20,152 nt of DNA from assembly GCA_021780095.1 (NCBI GenBank), contig JAJXZK010000362.1:1-20152 (forward strand), given 5' to 3'. Position 1 is the stretch's first letter. Each line of letters starts with the position of its first letter. This DNA is from Acidobacteriota bacterium (GTDB lineage Bacteria; Acidobacteriota; Terriglobia; Terriglobales; Acidobacteriaceae). Of this stretch, positions 5,916-15,500 are shown one piece after another. Below the pieces are notes generated by a model. The model worked only from the letters and a program-made list of their open reading frames with translations. It did no database searches and was not told the DNA's origin. Both the position numbers and the translations under genes were made by a program.

Positions 5916-8900
5916 ATGGAACGCGATAAGACAACCCAACAGACACAGCATACGGACTCGATGCAGATCGGGATCGATCACGAGCCTATCGCGATTATCG
6001 GGATCGGATGCCGATATCCCGGCGCTTCCAATCCGGACGAACTTTGGCGGAATCTGCTGGCTGGTGAGGAATCGGTCGGGCCATATCCCGGGGGACGGTT
6101 CGCCGAGCTGGATCGCCTCTATGAACAAGCCCGCGTCAAACCTGGCCGCTTGCGCACGGATCGCGGCGGTTTTCTCGCCGACATTGCCGGATTCGATTCA
6201 CAATTCTTTGAGATTTCGCCGCGAGAGTCGATCTATATCGATCCCCAGCATCGCGTTCTGCTGGAAGTTGCCTGGGAGGCTTTGGAAGACGCTGGCCAGA
6301 CCCGGGAATCCTATGAAAACTCCGCCACTGGAGTCTTCCTGGGCCTTTGGACGAACGAATATGAGTCGCGACTTTATGAGTCCGGAAGCGAAGCAGATTT
6401 CTATTCTGTCACCGGTTGCGGCCGCGCTTCGGCGTCGGGGCGGCTGTCGTTCGCGTTTGGTTTTCAAGGGCCAAGCATCACCATAGATACGGCGTGCTCT
6501 TCTTCCTTGGTGGCGGCGCATATGGCTTGCCAAAGCCTGTGGGCTGGGGAAACTGACATGGCACTGGCCGGAGGAGCCAATCTGATCCTGGGCACCGAGA
6601 TTTCCGAATTGTTTACCAAAGCCAACATGCTCTCCTCCCATGGGAGCTGCAGGTTTGGAGATGAATCGGCAGACGGATTTGTGCGCAGCGAAGGCGCCGG
6701 GATCGTCGTGTTGAAACGCCTGTCACGGGCCCTTGCGGACAACGATCCGATCTACGCCGTCATTCGCGGGAGTGCTGTGAACAATGACGGACGCAGCAGC
6801 GGGTTTCTGGTTACGCCCAGTCGCGTCGGACAGCAGGAGATGTTGCGGATCGCATGGAAATCTGCCGGCGTGCAGCCAAAAGACATCTGCTACATCGAAA
6901 TGCACGGCACCGGAACCTCTGTCGGCGATCCGGTGGAAATATCGGCCGTTGGCGCCGCTCTGGCGGAGGCAGGAGTCTCCGAGCCGTGTGCGCTTGGATC
7001 CATTAAAACGAATATCGGTCATACCGAGTCCGCGGCTGGAGTGGCAGGTCTGATCAAGGCTGCGCTTACGCTGAAACATCGCACGATTCCGCCCAGTCTC
7101 CATTTCTCTACCCCAAACCCAAAGGTTGCGTGGGACGCGTTTCCGGTACGGGTTGTGACAGAGCCGGTTCGACTGCCGGAGCGGGCAGCGCGCGCCCTGG
7201 TCGGGGTCAGCGCCTTCGGTTTGAGTGGGACCAATGCCCACATGGTGCTAGAAGAGGTCGGTGCGCCGCGGGACATTCCTCGGCAGTCAAGCCCTTATTT
7301 ATTAACAATTTCTGCGCGCAATAGCGAAGCTTTAGATGAATTGTTGTGCGCGCACCTGAACGAACTGCGGGCCGCCGGGTCTGAGTACCCAATTGGAGAC
7401 GTCTGCTATACGGCGAGTGTGCGTCGTGATCACCATGAATACCGCGTCGCGATTGTCGCGGAAGATCTGGCGGAACTTGAGACAAGGCTGGCCGCTGCCA
7501 TTGCGAAGGAAGACAGTGATGGAGTTGTTTTCGGTCGCGAAAGCTCCACCTCGCAGCCAACGCGGAACGGCATCGTATTTGTCGCGCCGGGACAAGGTTC
7601 GCAATGGATGGGCATGGCGGGTGAGCTTTTCGATCGCAATGCGGTATTTCGTCAGGCTTTCGAGCAATGCGACGCAGCAATCCACGGGGAAACGGGCTGG
7701 AGCTTGATCGATCGCGTGATCGGCCCGGATGCAGCCACCTATCTGACCCGAATTGACGTGATTCAACCTGCCTTGTTTGCCATGAGCGTGGCTCTTGCTG
7801 CGGTGTGGAGATCCTGGGGAATCTTTCCGAGCGCTGTCGTCGGTCATAGCATGGGTGAGGTTGCGGCGGCCCACATCGCTGGGATTTTGGATTTGAAGGA
7901 TGCTGTGGCTGTTATCTGCCGCCGCAGTCGGTTGATGAAGACACTCAGCAGCGCGGGCAGTATGGCGACGGTCGAACTTCCCTTGGCGGACGTCGAACAA
8001 CTCCTCGAGTCTGTCGCGGGCGTGTCCGTGGCAGCCAGTAACGGTCCTCATACTACCGTGATTTCCGGAGACGCCAACGCCATTGAGTCGCTGTTGCGGG
8101 ATCTGACTGCCAAAGACATTTATTGTAGGCAAATCAAAGTGGACGTCGCGTCGCATAGCGCCCAAGTAGATCCGATCCTGCCGGACCTTCTGGCAGCGCT
8201 CTCCGGCATTTGTCCTAGGCCAGCCGAAGTCCCACTGCTGTCGACGGTCACTGGCAAGTACGCGCGGGCAGCCGTCGACTCATCGGTTGAAGAGACCACC
8301 TGGATGGATGCGCCGTACTGGGTGGAGAATCTGCGTCGAAGTGTTCTGTTTGCTCCAGCGATCGAGCGGCTCTGCGGTGACGGTAAGGCAGTGTTTATTG
8401 AGCTGAGTCCGCATCCAATTCTGCTTCCATCCATCGAAGCCTCGGCACGATCGGTACAGCCGCGCGCATTGGCTGTGGCTTCGCTGCGCCGCGAAAAACC
8501 AGCCTGCGCAACCCTTTTGGCAGGATTGGCGGCGCTCTATGCGGCTGGATGGCCATTCGACTGGCGGCGCTTCTATCCGAATGGAGGTCGCAGTGTACGG
8601 TTGCCGCAATACCCATTTCAGCGCGAGCGCTGCTGGCCCGAGCCGGGCGACGGGACGCGGACGCAGTATGCCCATCGCACCGGCCAAACGAGTCCTTTGC
8701 TCGGCCACAAATTTGAGTCTTCTCTGGACCCGAAGGCAACACTGTGGGAAACCGAGTTGCAAATCTCAAGCCTTCCCTATTTGAACGACCACCGCGTCCT
8801 GCGCTCCGCTGTGTTTCCGGCTTCCGGCCATATCGATATGGCTTTGTCCGCCGCCAGGGAGATGTTCGCCGACCAGGTTTTTGAAGTAGGGAATGCAGTG

Positions 8901-11900
8901 TTCGCGAGTGCTGCCTACATTCCCGAGCGGGGAGCAAAGACGTTCCAGTTGGCGCTGACCCCGGATGGAAACGGCGCCTACTCGTTTGCCATTCGAAGTC
9001 GAGGGGATCAAGGGGAAGTCGCATGGCCCGTGCGCTCTCACGGCATCCTCCAGCCAGTTCAGCCCGATGCCACGGTTCCTGAAAGTGTCTCCGTGACGGC
9101 CTTACAGGGTAGATACACGACGCACCGGGACGCCCACGATCACTATGAAAGAACGGCCAGAAGCGGTCTGCAATATGGACCGGCATTCCAGTTGGTGCAG
9201 GAAGCCTGGGTAGGCGATAGCGAGAGCCTCTGCCGGCTGCGCACTGACTCACAGGATGGAGATCGGGATGCGATTCATCCCGCAATTCTCGACGCCTGTT
9301 TTCAGGCGATGGCTCATGTGAGGCCAGAGGGAGACGCATTTAAAGCGGACGACACATATTTGCCCGTCGTGATCGAGAAGCTCCGTGTTTATGCTCGGAT
9401 TCCCGCCACGGGCGACCTTTTTACGCAGGCCAGACTGGTGAGCGCCGATCCCCTTCAGGGGACGTTCCGCACGGACTTGCGCTTGCTTGACCTTCGGGGC
9501 AACGTATTGGTGGATGTCACTGGCTTGGAAGTCAAGGCGGTTACCCAGCATAGCTTGCCAGCCACTGAGCCGCTCTACATGCTGGAATGGCTGGAAGAGA
9601 AACAGCTCGGAAACGCACGCCAGAAAGCCGAAGCGAGCGCCCTGCTGCTATCCAAGGCGTTTGCTGAAAACTGGATCATCTTCGCCGATAACACGGGGAT
9701 CGCGGAAGCGATGAAAGCCTCGCTCGAATTTGTCGGCGGACGCTGCATGCTGATCAGACCCGGTTCGAAGTTCAGAAAGATCGCCAACTCGGAATTTGAG
9801 GTCAGCCTCGATGCTCCCGACGATCTGGAGCGGCTTTTCAAGGAATGGGGCACCGGCACGGACGCGCCGACCGCAGTGGTTCATCTGTGGTCGCTCGATC
9901 GTGCTTCGACCGCTCCCTATAGAGCGGAAGGTCTTCTTCAGGACCAAGCAAGAGGGAGCCAGCATATTCCCGAAGTTGGGCAGGCAATAACGGCTGCGAA
10001 CTGGGAGAATCCTCCGCGCCTCTGGCTCGTGACGGCAGGCGCGATGATGGTGGACAAGAGCGCCGGTTTGCCCCGAATTGAGAGCGCACCGATGTGGGGC
10101 ATCGGCCTCACCATCGCGCGCGAACATCCCGAGGTACACGCCACACTGGTCGATCTGAGCGCCAGGCCGGATGAGAATGAAGCTCGGGAACTGGCGTTCC
10201 TCATCTGCTCCCGTGGCAAGGAAGACCGCATTGCGTTGAGGGGCAGTGCAACATACGTCGCCAGGATCGCACCCTTCTCGCCGCAGGCGCCGAAAGTGCA
10301 GCCCAAACAGCTCGCGAGCGAAGAGCAGTATCGCATCGAGATTCCATCGCCTGGCATTCTGGATCATTTGGAGTTGCGACAGTACACGCCGCCTCTGCCC
10401 AGTGCGGGAGAAGTCAGAATCGACGTTCAGGCAGCTGGCCTGAACTTCATTGACGTGACCAAGGTGATGGGCATTTATCCGGGACTCGATCCGAACGCGC
10501 CCATCCGGCTGGGCATTGAATGCGCCGGAACGGTCGCCGCAGTCGGCGAAGGTGTACAGGGATTTGAAATCGGAGAGCAGGTCATCGCCGTGACGCCTGC
10601 AATGCAGGCCACAGCCATGCTGGCTTCCGCAGTGACCGTTCCCGCGCAGATGGTTTTGCGTAAGCCCGCAAAACTGAGCGTGGACGAAGCGGCGACGACT
10701 CCCATCGCTTTTCTGACTGCCTACTACTCCCTGGTAGAACTAGCCCGCGTGCGAAAGGGAGATTGGGTCTTAATTCACGCTGCCGCCGGAGGGGTTGGTT
10801 TGGCGGCGATCGAAATCGCCCGATGGGCGGGTGCCGGGGTCATTGCCACCGTCGGCTCCAAAGAAAAAGAGGACTACGTGCGGTCGCTGGGGATCGCGCA
10901 TGTATTCAATTCTCGATCGCTGACATTTGCGGCCGGCGTGATGCAGGCAACGGGTGGCCGCGGCGTCGATATCGTCTTGAATTCGCTCACCGGAGAATTC
11001 CAATCCAAGGGGCTGGAAGTCCTGGCGCCTTATGGCAGATTCATTGAGCTGGGCAAACGGGACATCTATGACGACCGGCAAGTTGGATTAAAGATATTCC
11101 GCAAGAACATCTCGTTTTACGCTGTGGATCTGGCAGCCGCCATCGGAGAGAGGCCTGACTATGTCGTCGGATTGCTGCGAGAAGTCGTGGGCCACATCGA
11201 ATGCGGCGACTGGCGACCGTTGCCCGTACAGTCGTTCTCCGCCGCCGATCCCAGCGATCCATTCCGCTTTATGGCGCAGGCGCGCCACATTGGGAAAATT
11301 TCCATTCGCATGGATCGGGATGTGCGTGTTCTGCCCGCAAAAGACAAACCGCTGTTTTCCACGAACGCCACCTACTTGATCACAGGAGGCCTCGGGGGGG
11401 TGGCCCTCGCAGTGGCGGAGTGGATGGCAGAAAACGGAGCTGGGCATCTGGTTCTGCTGTCGCGGCGGAGCCCGTCTGCGGAATCCGCCGAAGCGATTCG
11501 AGGGATCGAGCAGCGTGGAGCCAGAGTGGTTGCCCTGCAGGGCGATATTACGCGGGAACCGGATCTCAAGAAGGTTCTGGAGCGTATCCGCGCAGAGATG
11601 CCTCCTCTCAAGGGCGTACTGCATGCGGCGGCGGTGGTGGATGATGCGCTGGTCGCGGATTTATCCGCGGAGCGATTTCTACCGGTGATGGCGCCCAAAA
11701 TAACCGGCACGTGGAATCTACATCAAGCAACTCTCCATGACGATCTGGATTTCTTTGTGATGTTCTCCTCGGTTGCGGCGGTCCATCCACAACCTGGAAT
11801 GGGAAGCTATGCGGCAGCGAACGCATTTCTGGATGGGTTTGCACACTACCGGCGAGCTCTGGGCCTGCCAGCCACCTCGGTGAATTGGGGCGGGTGGGAC

Positions 11901-12581
11901 CAAATCGGGCTGGCACGGGCATCAGGAACGGGACGCAGCATTGAAGGGTACGAACTGCAGGGTATGAGGAACTTTTCGAGATCAGAGGCGCTTATTGCTC
12001 TCGGACGCGCGCTCGAAACCAATCCCGTGCAGGTCGTCGCGGTTCCATTCGACTGGGAGAAATTTGCGGCGTTTCATGGGCCGAGTGGCGCTGCACCGGC
12101 TTTCTCTGTGCTGTCGCGCAGCTCCGCGGCGACTGAAACTTCATCCAGTCGCTCGGAGATTTTGGATCGGTTAACTCACGCCGATTCAATCCCGCAGCGT
12201 CAGGAAATGCTTGAATTGTATTTGCAGGAAGTGCTGGGCCGAGTGCTGAAGTTAGCAACGCGCAAGATCGATCGGGAGCGTCCGCTAGGAAGCATGGGCC
12301 TGGACTCGCTGATGGGCCTGGAATTTGTTCGCCGGCTCAGCAACACGCTCGAAATCCCGGTACCGGCGACTGTTGTCTTCAATTACCCGACGATTCAACA
12401 AATGGCTTCTCATTTTTTGCGCCGACTGCAGCTGAATTCTCCAGAGGAGCTGAGTGCGGGCGCAGAGAAACCGGACAGTGCGCCCGGGCTGAAAGACGGC
12501 CGCGTGGACGGCCTGTCGGATCGCTTGACGGAAGAAGATGCGCTGCACGCCCTGATGAGCAGTGGGCAGAGGAGTTCCTGA
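5916..12581 (+). CDS. PKS1: fully reducing type I module KS-AT-DH-psiKR-ER-KR-ACP
   Basis: A 2221-residue single-module polyketide synthase. KS is about 23-447, with TACSSS (Cys194), HGTGT (His330) and NIGH (His369). AT is about 552-850, with GHSMGE (Ser645) and VASHS (744-748). VASHS stands where malonyl ATs have HAFH and methylmalonyl ATs YASH, so a branched extender is likely. The post-AT linker PQYPFQRERCW is near 897-907. DH is 926-1215, with His959 and Asp1126. A structural psiKR (about 1218-1475) precedes ER (about 1480-1795; IHAAAGGVG at 1620-1628). KR is about 1818-2070, with Tyr1965 and Asn1969; its VDD motif suggests a B-type alcohol. ACP has Ser2131 in GLDSL. No loading domain and no N-terminal coiled-coil docking segment are seen, so this may be the first extender module of this set, primed in trans. 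Oddities: the DH motif Gly is Arg (HRVLRSAVFP), and one KR Rossmann Gly is Ala. The gene abuts the thioesterase and overlaps PKS2 by one base. Confidence 0.95.
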   Translation: MERDKTTQQTQHTDSMQIGIDHEPIAIIGIGCRYPGASNPDELWRNLLAGEESVGPYPGGRFAELDRLYEQARVKPGRLRTDRGGFLADIAGFDSQFFEISPRESIYIDPQHRVLLEVAWEALEDAGQTRESYENSATGVFLGLWTNEYESRLYESGSEADFYSVTGCGRASASGRLSFAFGFQGPSITIDTACSSSLVAAHMACQSLWAGETDMALAGGANLILGTEISELFTKANMLSSHGSCRFGDESADGFVRSEGAGIVVLKRLSRALADNDPIYAVIRGSAVNNDGRSSGFLVTPSRVGQQEMLRIAWKSAGVQPKDICYIEMHGTGTSVGDPVEISAVGAALAEAGVSEPCALGSIKTNIGHTESAAGVAGLIKAALTLKHRTIPPSLHFSTPNPKVAWDAFPVRVVTEPVRLPERAARALVGVSAFGLSGTNAHMVLEEVGAPRDIPRQSSPYLLTISARNSEALDELLCAHLNELRAAGSEYPIGDVCYTASVRRDHHEYRVAIVAEDLAELETRLAAAIAKEDSDGVVFGRESSTSQPTRNGIVFVAPGQGSQWMGMAGELFDRNAVFRQAFEQCDAAIHGETGWSLIDRVIGPDAATYLTRIDVIQPALFAMSVALAAVWRSWGIFPSAVVGHSMGEVAAAHIAGILDLKDAVAVICRRSRLMKTLSSAGSMATVELPLADVEQLLESVAGVSVAASNGPHTTVISGDANAIESLLRDLTAKDIYCRQIKVDVASHSAQVDPILPDLLAALSGICPRPAEVPLLSTVTGKYARAAVDSSVEETTWMDAPYWVENLRRSVLFAPAIERLCGDGKAVFIELSPHPILLPSIEASARSVQPRALAVASLRREKPACATLLAGLAALYAAGWPFDWRRFYPNGGRSVRLPQYPFQRERCWPEPGDGTRTQYAHRTGQTSPLLGHKFESSLDPKATLWETELQISSLPYLNDHRVLRSAVFPASGHIDMALSAAREMFADQVFEVGNAVFASAAYIPERGAKTFQLALTPDGNGAYSFAIRSRGDQGEVAWPVRSHGILQPVQPDATVPESVSVTALQGRYTTHRDAHDHYERTARSGLQYGPAFQLVQEAWVGDSESLCRLRTDSQDGDRDAIHPAILDACFQAMAHVRPEGDAFKADDTYLPVVIEKLRVYARIPATGDLFTQARLVSADPLQGTFRTDLRLLDLRGNVLVDVTGLEVKAVTQHSLPATEPLYMLEWLEEKQLGNARQKAEASALLLSKAFAENWIIFADNTGIAEAMKASLEFVGGRCMLIRPGSKFRKIANSEFEVSLDAPDDLERLFKEWGTGTDAPTAVVHLWSLDRASTAPYRAEGLLQDQARGSQHIPEVGQAITAANWENPPRLWLVTAGAMMVDKSAGLPRIESAPMWGIGLTIAREHPEVHATLVDLSARPDENEARELAFLICSRGKEDRIALRGSATYVARIAPFSPQAPKVQPKQLASEEQYRIEIPSPGILDHLELRQYTPPLPSAGEVRIDVQAAGLNFIDVTKVMGIYPGLDPNAPIRLGIECAGTVAAVGEGVQGFEIGEQVIAVTPAMQATAMLASAVTVPAQMVLRKPAKLSVDEAATTPIAFLTAYYSLVELARVRKGDWVLIHAAAGGVGLAAIEIARWAGAGVIATVGSKEKEDYVRSLGIAHVFNSRSLTFAAGVMQATGGRGVDIVLNSLTGEFQSKGLEVLAPYGRFIELGKRDIYDDRQVGLKIFRKNISFYAVDLAAAIGERPDYVVGLLREVVGHIECGDWRPLPVQSFSAADPSDPFRFMAQARHIGKISIRMDRDVRVLPAKDKPLFSTNATYLITGGLGGVALAVAEWMAENGAGHLVLLSRRSPSAESAEAIRGIEQRGARVVALQGDITREPDLKKVLERIRAEMPPLKGVLHAAAVVDDALVADLSAERFLPVMAPKITGTWNLHQATLHDDLDFFVMFSSVAAVHPQPGMGSYAAANAFLDGFAHYRRALGLPATSVNWGGWDQIGLARASGTGRSIEGYELQGMRNFSRSEALIALGRALETNPVQVVAVPFDWEKFAAFHGPSGAAPAFSVLSRSSAATETSSSRSEILDRLTHADSIPQRQEMLELYLQEVLGRVLKLATRKIDRERPLGSMGLDSLMGLEFVRRLSNTLEIPVPATVVFNYPTIQQMASHFLRRLQLNSPEELSAGAEKPDSAPGLKDGRVDGLSDRLTEEDALHALMSSGQRSS
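12568..12574 (+). promoter_or_regulatory. Strong ribosome binding site of PKS2 inside the end of PKS1
   Basis: AGAGGAG sits six bases before the ATG at 12581, which shares one base with the PKS1 stop (TGATG). This supports both the start choice and coupled translation of the two synthases. Confidence 0.6.
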
Positions 12582-15500
12582 TGGCTGCTTCCGCCAAGGC
12601 GCGCATCTCTCCCGCAAAGTTGGCGCTCGCGATTCGGCGGCTGCGAGCGGAGAAGGGAGATCTCGACCTGATCGGCTCCGATCCGATCGCCGTGATCGGC
12701 ATGGGATGTCGCTTTCCCGGCGGAGCCAGTTCTCCAGAAGAGTTTTGGACAGCGCTGAAGGACGGACGCGACGGCGTTACCGCCATCCCCGAGGGACGTT
12801 GGAAAGACGCTGCTGCCCTACCTGTACAACTCCGAACGGGAGCTTACATCGAAGAGATCGACGGGTTCGACGCCGCGTTTTTTGGCATTTCACCGCGCGA
12901 GGCGCAGCTGATGGACCCCCAGCAGCGACTGCTGCTGGAAGTCACGTGGGAAGCGTTATGGAATGCTGGAATCGATCCCGGGAGCCTTGCCGGCACGGAT
13001 GCCGGGGCGTTCATTGCGATCTACAACAACGACTACGCTCGCCTCCATTTCCGCGATACTTCCGCTCTGACTGCGCACGGAGGTATTGGCAGCGCCCATA
13101 GTGTTGCGGCTGGAAGGCTATCGTTTCTGCTGAATCTAAAAGGACCATGTCTGGCCGTCGATAGCGCGTGTTCTTCCTCGCTGATTGCCACTCACCTCGC
13201 TTGTCAAAGTCTTCGCAGCCGAGAATGCGGGCTCGCCATTGTCGGAGCGAGCAGTCTCAAAACGCTTTCCGATGAAGTGATTGTGTTTTCAAAGTGGGGC
13301 ATGTTGTCGAGCGACGGAAAGTGCAAGACCTTCGATGCCAGCGCTGATGGTTTTGTGCCGGGAGAAGGTTGCGGCGTCATCATTTTGAAACGATTGTCCG
13401 ACGCGCTGCAGGATGGGGACCGTGTCCGCGCCGTGATTCGTGGAACGGCGGTGAACCACGACGGGAAGACGACCGTACTGACCGCTCCGAATGGATTGGC
13501 GCAGGAAGCTTTGCTTCGTGCGGCGTTGAACAACGCCATGCTTGCGCCCAGCGACATCAGCTACATCGAAACCCACGGCACTGGCACTTCGCTTGGCGAT
13601 CCCATCGAGATCGAAGCGGTCAGCTCCGTGTATGGGCAGCCGGGTTTGGGAGTGCCATCCTGCATGTTAGGCGCGGTCAAAACAAATCTCGGCCATCTCG
13701 AGGCGGCGGCCGGGATCGCAGGAATGATCAAAACAGTTCTCTGCCTCGAGCACGGCGAAATCCCAAAAAATTTGCACTTCCACCACTTGAATCCGGAGAT
13801 TTCTCTCCACGGCACGCGCCTGAAAATTCCAACGGAAAACACGCCATGGGCCCGCAGCGAACAGCCGCGCGCCGCGGGTGTCAGCTCGTTTGGGTTAGGC
13901 GGCACGAATGGTCATGTGATTTTGGAAGAAGCTCCGCTGCTTCCAACGCAGAACGCCGCCAGTGGTCGTACCATTCCGCTGCCAGCCTATGCGTGGAAGC
14001 GCGAACGATTCTGGCTGGTTGACGTTCCGAGAGCGAAGACAAGCCATCAGGACGCCCCCCGCGCGCATGTTCCCGAAACAGGGATTGTCCATCCTTTACT
14101 GGGAAAACAGATTGAAACGGGCTTCCTCCAAGGCAAGCTTTTTGAATCTGAACTCGACACCCTGGCCGATTCATATCTGGCGGATCACAGCTTGGGGCAG
14201 CGTCCCATTCTTCCTTTCGCAGCCTTCCTGGAGATCGCCGCCGCAGCCATTCGGCAAGTCGACAATTCCGGAAAAAATTCGATTCGGAATTTTGTGGTCC
14301 GCGATCCGCTCTTTCTTACTTCGCGGGGTCACAGGCTGCAGGCGCTGGTGGGCGATAACTCCGTCGAGATTGCCAGTATCAACGGCACTCGCTGGACGGC
14401 GCACGCGAAGGGTTCGTTTCAGCGATCTGACAGCGATGCGACGGTTCACGATCTGGCCAGCGTGCAAGCGCGCTGCCAGAACGAGATTTCTCCCAACGCA
14501 ATCTACGATAGGCTGGAGCGCACCGGGCTTCGCTATGGAGCCGGGTTTCGAACGATGTCCGCAGTGCGGTCCGGTGAAAGCGAGTCCCTCGCGCACCTGC
14601 GCTTGTCCGACGAGACCGCGCGAGAGGCGAGGCAATATGGACTGCATCCCACCTTGCTCGACGGATGTTTGCAGGCCGTGATCGCAGCGCGCGGAGAATC
14701 GAATTCCGATTTGTTTTTGCCGATCAGTGTGGACGGGTTTGAGTTGCTCCAGACGGGCATGTCCGAAGTCTGGGTTCATACGAAGATTGTCGCTTCCAGC
14801 GAAACAGCATTTTCCGCCGATATTGTCGTGATGGATGCTGGCGGGGGCGTGGTGGCGCGGCTCAATGGTTTTCAAGCAAAGCGCGCGAATATAGCCCTAT
14901 TGAACTCAGCGACTAGCGGTGACGTCGCCCCAATGTATGAGCTGGCATGGCGCTCCGCGCAGTTGACGGTGGCTGGTGCTTCTTCCAGAAGCGGTGAACG
15001 CTGGTTGCTGATTGAGTCGAAGGCAGGAAGTTGCGGACCTCTGGTGCATCTGCTGGAGCAACAGGGTGGCAAGTGCGAGGTTGTTGTTCACGGTCCTGGC
15101 ACTTCGTATCCCGCGATCAGCAACGGTGCATGGACGGGACTCGTTTATGACTCGCGCGGGAGCGAAAACTCTGGGAACGTTTCGCCGTGGACTCATCCAG
15201 AAAAGAAAGACGTAGAGCTTGTTTTGCAGCTGGTCAGAAATCTTGAAGCTTCGAAAGATGCGGCTGCCACAAGGCTTTGGATTCTGTCTTCCTCGGCTGT
15301 CTCGGTATTGCCATCGGAAGATGTTCTTGTTGCGCAAGCGCCGCTTTGGGGATTGTGCCGCACCCTGATGTTGGAATATCCAGAGATTTCGCCGGTGCTG
15401 ATCGACGTTGGTTCGGAGATTGCAACAGTCGGCGCGGGCCAAGAGATTGCGAACATGCTCTTGACCGAGATTGCCGCCAACGGCCCGGAACCGATAGTCG

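Noticed and set aside
7332..8165. Long open frame on the minus strand opposite the PKS1 AT region
   Set aside because: The plus strand carries clear AT motifs here (GHSMGE, VASHS). The antisense translation has no family features and is a by-product of codon bias.
12562..13101. Possible alternative frame over the start of PKS2
   Set aside because: The translation is Arg-rich and without motifs, while the frame from 12581 gives a complete KS with a good ribosome binding site.
13930..13975. A frameshifted or hidden AT in PKS2
   Set aside because: There is physically no room, because only about 45 bases lie between the KS end and the post-AT linker, and no other frame shows AT motifs.
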